DNA of 64,000 nt, from assembly GCF_002873335.1 (NCBI RefSeq), contig NZ_MCUW01000078.1, positions 59,511 through 123,510 on the forward strand, given 5' to 3'. The stretch is from Vibrio sp. 10N.286.49.B1. Lineage in GTDB: Bacteria; Pseudomonadota; Gammaproteobacteria; Enterobacterales; Vibrionaceae. A program made the translations under genes and the position numbers. The notes beneath the pieces are model-generated. The model was given only the letters and a program-made list of their open reading frames with translations, had not been told where the DNA came from and did no database searches. Positions 51,459 through 59,952 of the stretch are shown piece by piece (position 1 is the stretch's first letter; each line of letters opens with the position of its first letter).

Positions 51459-52472
51459 GTGGTTGGTGAACTCTGGACTTCAATTAAAGCGTACCTATAT
51501 GACCGTACATCTAGCCCATTGCTTGGGGCAATAATAGCTGGTTTGTTTGTATGGAACTTTAAGATTGTGATGCTTTTCTTTTCCTCTGCATCTTATGCTG
51601 TGAAGGTATGGGAGATTGACCATTTCTATTCTCAAACCTTCTTTATTGCTGAGGCATTTGGGGGAGAAAGTTGGGGTTGGAGTAACTACATCTTTTGTGT
51701 CTATGTGATGCCGTTACTAACCGCTATTTTCTATATCTACGTTTTTCCTTTCTTCTCTCATAAGGTGTTTGAGCATAGCTATGACAAGCAGATTAAGCTC
51801 AATAACAAAAGAAAGACGATGCAGGATACAGCCATTCTGACTCAGGAAGAGAAGGAAGAAATCCTCAATGAAATTGAACAAGCGAAGTTAAAGAGCAGAA
51901 AGGACGTTCTTGATGCTCGTAATGAAATAGCAGATTTAGAGTCGCAGCGTGATACGTTGATTACTGAAAAAGGACAGCTCGAAAGTACGTTAGGAGATGC
52001 ATCGGATGAAAAAGCAGCTTTAGTTACTGAAGCTCAGAACCTTACTAAGCAATTGGATTCCTATCGAACTAGATATGAAAAAGATGATGATGCTCAAGCT
52101 GAAAGAAAAGCTAAGACTAAAGAAGCGATAAATGGCTTGAGGGAGCAGTTTAAATCATCTGCATCTACTAATGATGGGTCTACCAATGATGAGTCTACGA
52201 ACAAAGATTTACCTGAAGTAGATAAGAAACAAGATGTTTCCTTTTTTCACAACGCAGAAATTGAAGCTCAAGAAGTTTATCGGAAGATTTTTTCATCTTT
52301 ATATTTGGGAGATAAAAACCCAGCTCTAATAACAGGCGTGGATAATGCTCAGTTTGGAGAGTATGCACCTGATTTGATGATGTATGGCATGATAGAAAAT
52401 ACTAATAGCTTTACTTATTCATTAACAGAGAAAGGGCGTAGTTTCTTTGAAAATCTTAAGCGAACAGCCTAG
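51459..52472 (+). CDS. Hypothetical membrane/coiled-coil protein
   Basis: Family not recognised. The product has about 337 residues, with two hydrophobic segments (about 20-45 and 75-98, within SSPLLGAIIAGLFVWNFKIV and VMPLLTAIFYIYVFPFF). A charged coiled coil spans about 115-215, a Ser/Thr/Asn/Asp linker (SASTNDGSTNDESTN) follows, and the C-terminal 85 residues resemble a winged-helix-like fold ending SLTEKGRSFFENL. The frame opens at GTG 51453, but AGGGAGA ends 8 bases before GTG 51459, so I prefer that start. It is alone between the broken integrase and the MT-HNH pair. Confidence 0.75.
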   Translation: MVGELWTSIKAYLYDRTSSPLLGAIIAGLFVWNFKIVMLFFSSASYAVKVWEIDHFYSQTFFIAEAFGGESWGWSNYIFCVYVMPLLTAIFYIYVFPFFSHKVFEHSYDKQIKLNNKRKTMQDTAILTQEEKEEILNEIEQAKLKSRKDVLDARNEIADLESQRDTLITEKGQLESTLGDASDEKAALVTEAQNLTKQLDSYRTRYEKDDDAQAERKAKTKEAINGLREQFKSSASTNDGSTNDESTNKDLPEVDKKQDVSFFHNAEIEAQEVYRKIFSSLYLGDKNPALITGVDNAQFGEYAPDLMMYGMIENTNSFTYSLTEKGRSFFENLKRTA

Positions 52473-52496
52473 TTAGTCCACCAGCACCGAGAGCGT

Positions 52497-52533
52497 CACA
52501 GTAGTCCCTGCGCGCCCATTGCTTACTACTGTG
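52497..52533. repeat. Inverted repeat after the hypothetical membrane protein
   Basis: CACAGTAGT (52497-52505) and ACTACTGTG (52525-52533) are exact complements around a 19-base loop. Beyond one T-T mismatch the stem extends by GCG/CGC. There is no T run. It could be a factor-dependent terminator, a structured RNA or part of a mobile-element end. Confidence 0.55.
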
Positions 52534-52819
52534 TCGCACCGCTATGGCTTTGTTCATTTTTATCGTTTTGTTTTTATTTTCCCCATTTATTACAGGCATG
52601 CATAATGCCTCCCATAGAGCCTTCTTGACCGTTGGAAGTGCATACTAGACGGTTAGGGAGTGTATCTCATAACCCCTTTACAGCCCTGTGGAACATTGAT
52701 TTATCAGCGTGGGAAAAGGTGGGAAAGATTTTTAAATGGAGTCTTACCCAGTGTGAGGTATGGGTACACACACTTCATGGAAAAGGGGGAAAAGTTATAT
52801 AGCTTGTTAGGTATGGGCT

Positions 52820-53056
52820 TTATCGTCTCAAAGTGTTTTCCCCATCATCTCCAAGTAAATTATTTCTACACCCGCTGCACCCATTAGTATTCTGAACACC
52901 CACCATATCGTCATCCTCATGAACATGAGGATCTTCCAAAGCGAGTGACTCGCTCAAACGTGGCAATAAGCTATCGGCACTATGCGGCCCAATAGGTAAT
53001 GGCAAATTTTGCGGCACTAGTATTGGATGCGGATTTGGCTCTTTTCTTTGATACAT
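52820..53056 (-). CDS. Possible small hydrophilic protein
   Basis: A 78-residue frame starting MYQRKEPNPHPILVPQNLPL, Pro-rich at first, acidic in the middle (EDPHVHEDDDMVG) and with CSGC near the end. The middle is encoded by the stem-loop at 52909-52937. There is no clear ribosome site and no recognised family, so it may be chance. Confidence 0.3.
   Translation of the reverse strand: MYQRKEPNPHPILVPQNLPLPIGPHSADSLLPRLSESLALEDPHVHEDDDMVGVQNTNGCSGCRNNLLGDDGENTLRR
52909..52937. repeat. Stem-loop related to the tandem-array hairpin
   Basis: CGTC, then stem ATCCTCAT, loop GAAC, stem ATGAGGAT, then CTTC. The repeat array at 18.4-19.2 kb has the same plan: CGTC, ATCCCCTT, GAAA, AAGGGGAT, CTTC. 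Flanks, stem length, loop length and positions agree, while the stem has changed in a compensated way. Confidence 0.6.
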
Positions 53057-53212
53057 GTTCTTAAGTACGCCATAAAAACAATGCTGTTTAGCTACAATTT
53101 TGATTCAAAAAACTGTGATTTGCATCAAAACACCTAATACTATCCAAGCACTTTCTAGCCTTATGAAACTAAGCCTTATACTATGGTGTGGATTATGTAG
53201 CAGGCTTAGGTT

Positions 53213-53839
53213 ATGTCGATAACATCCTATTTTTACGAACAAAATGCAAAGAGACTTGCTGAACAATATAACCGCTTGTCAGCAACATCGGTACATCATG
53301 TGTGGTGTAAGTACTGGCCTAACACTGGAGACAGAGTGCTCGATGTCGGTGCGGGCTCGGGGCGTGATGCGCACTGGCTGAATGATAGAGGGTGTCAGGT
53401 CATTGCTTGTGAGCCTTGCAACAGCCTACGTGAAATAGGAGAAAGGCTAACCGGAAGGGAAGTCCTGTGGCTGAATGATGAGCTACCATGCGTTGATAAG
53501 GTTTCGAAGCTGGCACAGAAGTTTGATGTGATTTTATTGTCTGCGGTGTGGATGCACCTTCCTAATAAACATAGGCAACAAGGAATCCAAAGCCTAGCAA
53601 GTCTTCTCGAAAGCAATGGTATTTTGGTTATCTCGTTACGCTATGGCGGTTTCAATGATGGTCGAGAATCTTTTCCAGTATCAGTGACGGAATTAAAGGC
53701 GTTGGCTGATAACGCTGATCTTGCGATGGTAGACGAATTTGAGGGAGATGACTTACAGCTCCGGCAGGACATAGTTTGGCGAACTGTGGTCATGCAAAAG
53801 GTTATCGCTGCTGATAAAGGGAAAAAACATGGCGCTTGA
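53213..53839 (+). CDS. Class I SAM-dependent methyltransferase
   Basis: A 208-residue Rossmann-fold methyltransferase with SAM motif I LDVGAGSGRDAHWLNDRG, the acidic ACEPC segment and ILLSAVWMHLP. There are no DNA methyltransferase motifs such as DPPY or NPPY, so its substrate may be a small molecule, protein or RNA. It overlaps the HNH nuclease gene by 11 bases, which points to joint expression and a shared task, possibly in defence. Confidence 0.82.
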   Translation: MSITSYFYEQNAKRLAEQYNRLSATSVHHVWCKYWPNTGDRVLDVGAGSGRDAHWLNDRGCQVIACEPCNSLREIGERLTGREVLWLNDELPCVDKVSKLAQKFDVILLSAVWMHLPNKHRQQGIQSLASLLESNGILVISLRYGGFNDGRESFPVSVTELKALADNADLAMVDEFEGDDLQLRQDIVWRTVVMQKVIAADKGKKHGA

Positions 53840-54956
53840 ATTGTATTTGGAAAAGTTTAGAAACCTTAATATGAACAGCGCTGGTGGTAAAAAGAGCCCT
53901 CATAAAGTATGCATGCTACTGGCGGTGATAGACCTCATTCATGTGGGTAGTATTTCGACCAATCAAATCCTATTTAACCAAGCCCTTAAAGATCAATTTA
54001 CTCACCATTTTAATAACCTTGCCCAAGGCAACGATAAAAACACCCCTGAAAACCCATATTTTCATCTTAGAAGTGAAGGCTTTTGGCACCTTAAATATAG
54101 TGAGGGGTTTACGGAACAAAGCACCAAACGTTACTCCTCAAAAGCGGTTTCTTATGCTTACCTTGACGATGAGCTTTTTGATTTTATGAAAAGTTATATC
54201 GTGTCAAATGAGATAAAAGATGCTTTGGTTAGTAATTTGTCCAACATAGCGTCGCTTTACTATCAATGGTTACTGGATCTCGGTAAATCGGAAAAGACCG
54301 CGAGTAATTATTTAGGGGCGGTACGTGGGTCAATTTCAAATTGGTTAATGGATGCAAATGAGATTCGCGAACCTCTAACCGAGGTGAGATCTTATAGAGA
54401 GTTCGTACGATTGGAAGAAAGAGCTCGAACGCTTGATATTTTTAAGCAGTGCGATAGTAAAGGTAAAGGCATGTATAGCGCTGCGTTGGTTCACTACAAT
54501 AATTTTCTGGCTGACTTAGCGCAGGTTGATGTCAATGCGGATATACGACAGGTGATGTCCGATAAGAAGCTCACTGAAACTGAAAAGACGATACTTGTAA
54601 ATACAAGAGTCGGTCAAGGAAACTTTAGGGCTCAGCTGATTCAGATGTGGGGTGGCTGCGCATTAACAGGTTACAAAAATACTCAGCTTCTACTAGCATC
54701 ACATATAAAACCTTGGCGCGATTCCAATAACGAAGAACGTTTGGATAAATACAATGGATTGCTGTTACTAGCGAATTTGGATAAGGCGTTCGACCTAGGT
54801 TTCATTTCGTTTGATAATCAAGGTAAAGTGATGATCTCTAAGTATCTTGAAAAACCGGAAGTTATTGGTCTTCATGACAGCATGTCATTTCCGATTGTTA
54901 GCCAGCATAAGCGTTATCTAGAACACCATCGCGGCTTGTTATTTAAAGGCTTTTGA
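53829..54956 (+). CDS. HNH endonuclease with recombinase-like middle domain
   Basis: The 375-residue protein has three parts. The N-terminal 130 residues (KSPHKVCMLLAVIDLIHVG) match the N-terminal domain seen in some HNH restriction nucleases. Residues 135-240 (YYQWLLDLGKSEKTASNYLG) look like a tyrosine-recombinase core-binding domain. The C-terminal HNH domain has RVGQGNFRAQLIQMWGGCA, LLASHIKPWRDS and YNGLLLLANLDKAFDLGFI, with His in ASHIKPW and Asn in NGLLL as catalytic or metal residues. It should cut DNA. It overlaps the methyltransferase gene. Confidence 0.82.
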   Translation: MALELYLEKFRNLNMNSAGGKKSPHKVCMLLAVIDLIHVGSISTNQILFNQALKDQFTHHFNNLAQGNDKNTPENPYFHLRSEGFWHLKYSEGFTEQSTKRYSSKAVSYAYLDDELFDFMKSYIVSNEIKDALVSNLSNIASLYYQWLLDLGKSEKTASNYLGAVRGSISNWLMDANEIREPLTEVRSYREFVRLEERARTLDIFKQCDSKGKGMYSAALVHYNNFLADLAQVDVNADIRQVMSDKKLTETEKTILVNTRVGQGNFRAQLIQMWGGCALTGYKNTQLLLASHIKPWRDSNNEERLDKYNGLLLLANLDKAFDLGFISFDNQGKVMISKYLEKPEVIGLHDSMSFPIVSQHKRYLEHHRGLLFKGF

Positions 54957-55642
54957 CTCGATAAAGGTCAAAGCCTCGCTGTCCGACTCGTGAGTTGCTC
55001 ATTTTACCAACGCGGTATAATCGGGATCATTTGTGTCCTTGGCCCCGTAACGACAAACTAATCCTAATAACGATGAATCTAACACTTCTTGTTTATAATT
55101 GTGTAGAGCAACGGTTCATGATGAGGTAGGCGCAGGTATCAATTCTACAAACTCGCATCAGAACATGTATCTTTGTCTCCACCCAGGCTCTACGATACTC
55201 GCTACGTCTTGATAGGCACTCTTCACTACACAGACAATGCGCCTTATACGCTAAGCAATGCCGTAGTAATAAGATGCGTCATAAACTGAACCACGTTATG
55301 GTGGTTGCCAAAATAAACGCTGTCATGTGTGAATTTAAAATCGTTGGTGACTCACTCACTTATTCTTAAACTCCGCTACACGTTAAATAACCAGAAACTG
55401 CAAGCTAGCATAATTTACAAGTTACAAGTTACAAGCTACGGCTGTTGAGGTAACTTGCCCCTATGATGAACAGTAATTACCAAACTGATAGTTATATTAT
55501 TATCTTATAAAGAGACCGAGATTGATATAATGTGCGTTGTTTAGTGTTGCAATTAAATGGCGTCTTTTTATTTTGTTGGCATTCGTTTTAATTAGATTAA
55601 ATCCGTTTAACTTCAAAGTTGTTATTTATTATCTCTTGCGAA
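54957..55642. other. Gene-free region between the HNH gene and the PTS operon
   Basis: About 690 bases with no convincing gene. A short run of CAAGTTA repeats lies near 55420. The end is AT-rich and leads into the PTS control region. No copy of the tRNA-Ser 3' end was found here, so the island boundary is not visible. Confidence 0.4.
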
Positions 55643-55681
55643 ATAAATCCAATGTGACGCAAATCACCACATTGGATTTAT
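55643..55681 (+). promoter_or_regulatory. 14-bp inverted repeat with embedded CRP-like site
   Basis: ATAAATCCAATGTG (55643-55656) and CACATTGGATTTAT (55668-55681) are exact complements around 11 bases. Inside is TGTGA-CGCAAA-TCACC (55653-55668), one base off the CRP core TGTGA-N6-TCACA. It is 132 bases before the EIIC gene and 12 bases before the operator array. Confidence 0.65.
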
Positions 55682-55693
55682 GATGGTCATACT

Positions 55694-55748
55694 ATGTATA
55701 CATCATGTATACATCATGTATACATCATGTATACATCATGTATACAAC
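55694..55748 (+). promoter_or_regulatory. Operator array: five tandem 11-bp units with ATGTATACAT palindrome
   Basis: ATGTATACATC repeats at 55694, 55705, 55716 and 55727, with a fifth copy (ATGTATACAAC) at 55738. Each unit holds a 10-bp palindrome of the NTGTATACAN type bound by GntR/FCD regulators. The 11-base period puts all sites on about the same face of the helix. A GntR/FCD gene lies at the end of the operon. Confidence 0.85.
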
Positions 55749-55812
55749 ACAAAAACATAGAGGGACTGTTGTTTAGCATGATCACGATTAACTAACATTA
55801 GGACGTTATCTT

Positions 55813-57171
55813 ATGCTAGATCTCATACAAAGCTTTTTGGACTTAGGATCCATTGTTGTTTTACCCATACTTATATTTGTCTTTGCCGTAGCCCTTGGTA
55901 CACCAGTGTCAAAGGCCATCAAGTCAGGCTTAACCGTTGGTATCGGTTTTATTGGTTTGAATTTGGTTATCGGACTACTAGGAAGCAGTTTAGGCCCTGC
56001 GGCTCAGCAAATGGTTGAGCATTTAGGCCTCAATTTGAACATTATCGACGTAGGTTGGCCTGCTGCTGCTGCCATTAGTTATGGTACTGCTCTCGGTGGT
56101 TTATCAATACCAATCGCCATTGGAATAAACATAGTCCTCATCTTCTTTGGTTTAACGAGAACGATGAACGTCGACTTATGGAATATATGGCATGCCGCGT
56201 TTATTTCCTCCTTGGTTTATATCATTACCGGTGACTTTGCTATTAGTATTGCGGCAACCGTTTCCTATGTATTAATGATACTCCTGTTTGGTGACATACT
56301 CGGTGGCACGATTAACCGCTACTATAAATTCCCTAATATTACCTTTCCTCATGGTACCGCTATTCCTGGGTATATATTTGCGCTGCCATTTAACTGGCTC
56401 TTTGACCGAATTCCAGTCGTTAAAGATTGGAAAGGAGACCCTGAAACGATTCAAGAAAAACTCGGTATTTTTGGTGACAGTACGGTCATGGGCGTATTAA
56501 TCGGTCTTGGAATTGGTCTGTTAGCACAATATGAAATAAAAGAATTGCTTCAGTTGGGTGTGACGACGGGCGCGGTAATGATGCTGATGCCAAGAATGGT
56601 GGCGCTGTTGATGGAAGGGTTAACCCCTATTTCTCAAGCAGCCAATGCTTTCATTAAGAAAAAATTCCCAGACAGAGAGCTTTACATCGGTATGGATGCA
56701 GCCTTGAGTGTTGGTGACCCAGCGGTGTTGTCATCGTCGCTTATCTTGGTTCCTATCACCATTGCATTGGCGGTTGTTCTGCCTTTTAACAACACGTTAC
56801 CGTTTGGTGATTTGGCAACCATCCCCTTTGTCGTGTGTCTTATGGCTGCTGTTTTCAATGGCAATATTATCAGAACCATTATCGCAGGCACATTCTATAT
56901 GGCGACGATTCTTTGCATCACCACTTGGGTTGCTCCATTGGTGACAGAGGCCGCCGTCGCATCGAATTTTGATCTACAAGGCAATACGACCATAACAGCA
57001 TTAGCTGAAGGTGGTTTATGGACTACTGGCCTCTATGTGTTAGTCACCAAGCTCCTAAATTGGACGGGCATTATCGCGATTGGTGGTGTGTGTTTAGCAG
57101 GTCTTTTTTATGTAAATAAGATTAAAGGAAAGTCTGAAAAGACGCCATCTGTTAAGGAGAGTAAAGCATGA
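55813..57171 (+). CDS. PTS galactitol-family EIIC permease
   Basis: A 452-residue polytopic protein of the galactitol PTS EIIC family (GatC type), with TPVSKAIKSGLTVGIGFIGLN, GWPAAAAISYGTALG, FPHGTAIPGY and YIGMDAALSVGDPAVLS. It should import and phosphorylate a sugar or polyol together with the EIIB and EIIA encoded downstream. It is the first gene of the operon and overlaps EIIB by 4 bases. The true substrate is not known: no polyol dehydrogenase is in the operon, so plain galactitol use is not supported. Confidence 0.9.
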   Translation: MLDLIQSFLDLGSIVVLPILIFVFAVALGTPVSKAIKSGLTVGIGFIGLNLVIGLLGSSLGPAAQQMVEHLGLNLNIIDVGWPAAAAISYGTALGGLSIPIAIGINIVLIFFGLTRTMNVDLWNIWHAAFISSLVYIITGDFAISIAATVSYVLMILLFGDILGGTINRYYKFPNITFPHGTAIPGYIFALPFNWLFDRIPVVKDWKGDPETIQEKLGIFGDSTVMGVLIGLGIGLLAQYEIKELLQLGVTTGAVMMLMPRMVALLMEGLTPISQAANAFIKKKFPDRELYIGMDAALSVGDPAVLSSSLILVPITIALAVVLPFNNTLPFGDLATIPFVVCLMAAVFNGNIIRTIIAGTFYMATILCITTWVAPLVTEAAVASNFDLQGNTTITALAEGGLWTTGLYVLVTKLLNWTGIIAIGGVCLAGLFYVNKIKGKSEKTPSVKESKA

Positions 57172-57455
57172 GTAAGAATTTAATGGTTATGTGTGGTACC
57201 GGGATCGCTACTTCAACTCTAGTGACGACAACAGTAAAAGAATGGCTGTCGGACAATAATCTTTCTAACCAGGTCAATATGTATCAAGGAAAGATTGCAG
57301 ATGAAATCGGCAGGCTTGAAGAATTTGACATCATCATCAGCACGACCGCGGTACCCGACCGCTTCAATGATCGGTGTTTGATGAGCTTACCTTTATTGCA
57401 AGGTATGGGTGTTGAGGAATTTTACGGCAAACTGGAACAGATGATAAGGAGTTAA
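57168..57455 (+). CDS. PTS galactitol-family EIIB
   Basis: A 95-residue EIIB with the phosphorylated Cys9 in VMCGTGIATST. It passes phosphate from EIIA to the sugar bound by EIIC. It overlaps the EIIC gene by 4 bases and lies 4 bases before the aldolase. Confidence 0.92.
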   Translation: MSKNLMVMCGTGIATSTLVTTTVKEWLSDNNLSNQVNMYQGKIADEIGRLEEFDIIISTTAVPDRFNDRCLMSLPLLQGMGVEEFYGKLEQMIRS

Positions 57456-57459
57456 AACC

Positions 57460-58296
57460 ATGCTTGTATCAACAAATAAAATGTTGATGGATGCACGTGA
57501 AGGGGGCTATGCCGTCCCCTCCACAAACTTCATTGACTATGAAATGGCCAAAACATTTGTCGAAATTGCTGAACAGAAACAGATGCCGTTAATTCTTTCT
57601 TTTGCTGAGTGTCACATGGATCTCCTCTCATTAGAAGAAGCCGCGAATATCGCAACATTCCTTGCATCAAAGGCAAGCGTCGATATAGCACTGCACCTCG
57701 ATCATGGAATGAACTTTGATGTGATAAAAAAGGCCATCGAATGCGGATTCACATCCGTCATGGTCGACGCATCCGATGAGAAATTTGACCGTAATGTGGC
57801 GCTGACAAAGCAAGTCGTGGAATACGCGCATCAGCACAACGTACCCGTAGAGGCAGAAATTGGCCATGTGGGCGCGGGAGAGAACTTTGAAGATCATGAA
57901 CACAACGATTCAGTCTACACCGACGTTCAAGAAGCGGTGAGTTTCGCTGATCTTACTGGTGCTGATTCGTTAGCGATTTCTATTGGGACCGCTCATGGCA
58001 CCTATTCGGGTACACCAAAAATAAGTTTCGAACGATTAAAGGAAATACGAGGTTCGGTCGGTATTCCTCTCGTGCTGCATGGCGGTTCATCAACAGGTGA
58101 TGAAAACCTCTCTACTTGCGCGTCTCTTGGTATATCAAAAATCAATATTTTTACCGACTTTGTCATCGCGGCGCAAAATGCCGCCAATGAAGAACATTAC
58201 CCCGATTATCTGTCGATGAAGAGAGCGATTAACGAGCGTGTTGGAGAAACACTCTCTCATTATTACTCGGTATATGGGACGAAGACAAATGACTGA
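57460..58296 (+). CDS. Class II ketose-bisphosphate aldolase (GatY/KbaY-like)
   Basis: The 278-residue class II aldolase has the Asp81-His82 pair in ALHLDHG, EAEIGHVGAGE, SIGTAHGTY and LHGGSS, the expected zinc ligands and substrate loops. It should split a phosphorylated ketose into dihydroxyacetone phosphate and an aldehyde. No sugar-phosphate kinase is in the operon, so whether its substrate is tagatose-1,6-bisphosphate or a monophosphate is open. It overlaps the TIM-like gene by 8 bases. Confidence 0.9.
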   Translation: MLVSTNKMLMDAREGGYAVPSTNFIDYEMAKTFVEIAEQKQMPLILSFAECHMDLLSLEEAANIATFLASKASVDIALHLDHGMNFDVIKKAIECGFTSVMVDASDEKFDRNVALTKQVVEYAHQHNVPVEAEIGHVGAGENFEDHEHNDSVYTDVQEAVSFADLTGADSLAISIGTAHGTYSGTPKISFERLKEIRGSVGIPLVLHGGSSTGDENLSTCASLGISKINIFTDFVIAAQNAANEEHYPDYLSMKRAINERVGETLSHYYSVYGTKTND

Positions 58297-58978
58297 AATA
58301 AGAGCACCATTTTTTACGGTAAACCCTAAATCGTATTTATACGGTGACAAACTTCTTACTATGGCGAAGAAGGCCGACGAACTTGCGATTCAATACGATC
58401 TGGATATTTTCTTTACGGCTCAACATATCGACTTGCGAATGATCAAAGAGAATACGTCTCGTCTTATTGTCACCGCTCAACATATGGATCCTATCGCGGT
58501 TGGTCGAGGGATGGGGCACATACTTCCTAATGCTTTACTCGACGCCGGCGTGGGCGCTGTGTTTTTGAATCATGCAGAGAGGCCTTTAACGCTTGCTGAG
58601 CTCGTCGCAACCATAAAGCGTACTAAGGAATTAGGTCTGTTCTCTATCGTTTGTGCCGACTCGCTAGAAGATGCACAAGCAATCGCGATGCTTCACCCAG
58701 ATATTATGGTGTGTGAGCCGACTGAGCTTATTGGAACGGGACAAACGGCGAGCAAAGAGTACATTTTGTCCACTCAGGCGGCGATCGCAGAGATATCACC
58801 CAAAACACTGGGGTTACAGGCCGCAGGGATATCTTCACCGCAAGATGTTGAATATGTCATCAAAAACGGAGCACATGGTACTGGCGCAACAAGTGGTATT
58901 TTTGCTTCCGAAGATCCAATGCAAACGATGGTTTCGATGATAGAAGCTGTGGCCAAAGGAAGGAGTTTAGTCTCATGA
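58289..58978 (+). CDS. Triosephosphate isomerase, archaeal-type short form
   Basis: A 229-residue TIM with all catalytic positions: Asn12 and Lys14 in VNPKSYLYG, His95 in FLNHAERP and Glu143 in CEPTELIGTG. The short length, the E-P-x-E-L-I-G-T-G segment and the C-terminal GATSGIFASEDP pattern are like archaeal TIM rather than the usual bacterial form (~250 residues). The frame extends upstream, but ATG 58289 overlaps the aldolase stop. It may interconvert the triose (or a tetrulose) phosphates made by the aldolase. Confidence 0.85.
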   Translation: MTEIRAPFFTVNPKSYLYGDKLLTMAKKADELAIQYDLDIFFTAQHIDLRMIKENTSRLIVTAQHMDPIAVGRGMGHILPNALLDAGVGAVFLNHAERPLTLAELVATIKRTKELGLFSIVCADSLEDAQAIAMLHPDIMVCEPTELIGTGQTASKEYILSTQAAIAEISPKTLGLQAAGISSPQDVEYVIKNGAHGTGATSGIFASEDPMQTMVSMIEAVAKGRSLVS

Positions 58979-59490
58979 ATTTCTACAATAGAACCATTTC
59001 TTTAGACACCGTTGTGGGTCGGGTTTCTTATCACAATGTCACGAATGAAGTGAAAAGCATTGTTCGAGAAAGCGGCATCGCTGATGGAATTTGTGTTATT
59101 CAGACGGCGCACACCACCTGCTCCGTGATATTCGAAGAATATGTCCATGATACCGACTTTAACGGAGACGAGTTTTTGCAGGTAGACCTGAACAAGATCC
59201 TGGACAAGGTGGTGCCTCGAGAATTAACAGAGAACACAAATTATCGTTACCCTGGAGACAAGCACTTAGATTTCTTAATGTCGCTTGATGATCCGAATTA
59301 TCCTGCGGATCCAGGGACTATTTTGAACGGAGATGCACATATACGAGCAAGTTTTTTTGGGCCTAGTAAGACATTCATCTTAAAAGGGAATGAGCTGAAC
59401 CTAGGGAGTGTCGGGTACGTTTATTTTGTCGACTTCGATCAAAACAGAGAAAGAACCCGGAAATTTGATGTCATGGTGATGGGGCAATAG
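58975..59490 (+). CDS. YjbQ/UPF0047-family enzyme
   Basis: A 171-residue protein of the UPF0047 family with IQTAHTTCSVIFEE, GDKHLDF and LNGDAHIRASFFG, the conserved His and Asp/Glu cluster. The E. coli member YjbQ can stand in weakly for thiamine phosphate synthase, but the true reaction is not known. Its place between a TIM and EIIA suggests a role with phosphosugars here. It is slightly longer than YjbQ (about 138 residues). It overlaps TIM by 4 bases and abuts EIIA. Confidence 0.85.
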   Translation: MNFYNRTISLDTVVGRVSYHNVTNEVKSIVRESGIADGICVIQTAHTTCSVIFEEYVHDTDFNGDEFLQVDLNKILDKVVPRELTENTNYRYPGDKHLDFLMSLDDPNYPADPGTILNGDAHIRASFFGPSKTFILKGNELNLGSVGYVYFVDFDQNRERTRKFDVMVMGQ

Positions 59491-59952
59491 ATGAACAATA
59501 ACAACTTGTTTAAAAAAGAATTGTTGGTGTCTTCTTTAAATGCCTCAACCAGTGAAGAAGTACTTCGACAATTAGCAAACGTTCTTACTGAGCATGGATA
59601 CGTAAAAGCATCGTTCTCGGATGCCATTGTCGCTAGAGAAGGTATTTTTCCGACAGGGCTAGGAGGGTTAGCTATCCCCCATACCGACCGTGAACATACG
59701 ATTACGGATGCCATTGCGGTGGCGGTTTTATCTCACCCCGTTGAATTTGTAATGATGGGGTCAGAAGATGAGGTGTGCCTGGTGAGTGTCGTATTTATGC
59801 TCGCGATGTCTTCGAATGATGCACAGATAGAGACACTACAAACCATCATGGGTTATGCGCAATCACGAGAGGCGTTAGAGGCGTTAACAAGGAGCGCAGG
59901 CGTTGATGAGATGTATCAGGTACTTTCGGAGGGGTTAGTGTATGAAGACTGA
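59491..59952 (+). CDS. PTS EIIA (fructose/galactitol type)
   Basis: A 153-residue PTS_EIIA_2 domain protein with the phosphorylated His64 in LAIPHTDRE and GIFPTGLGGLAIPH. It accepts phosphate from HPr and gives it to EIIB. It begins right after the YjbQ stop and overlaps the HPr gene by 11 bases. Confidence 0.92.
   Translation: MNNNNLFKKELLVSSLNASTSEEVLRQLANVLTEHGYVKASFSDAIVAREGIFPTGLGGLAIPHTDREHTITDAIAVAVLSHPVEFVMMGSEDEVCLVSVVFMLAMSSNDAQIETLQTIMGYAQSREALEALTRSAGVDEMYQVLSEGLVYED

Larger units (their letters stand above)
52473..53212. other. Gene-poor island segment
   Basis: About 740 bases between two accessory genes. It holds the inverted repeat at 52497, a possible small minus-strand frame and a stem-loop of the CGTCATCC...GGATCTTC type. 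A plus-strand frame at 52660-52887 has no support. Purine-rich GTGGGAAAAGGTGGGAAAG lies near 52709. Confidence 0.4.

Noticed and set aside
55340..55352. CTCACTCAC as a possible copy of the tRNA-Ser 3' end (attR)
   Set aside because: Only nine bases match and neighbouring bases do not, so it is too short to support an attachment site.
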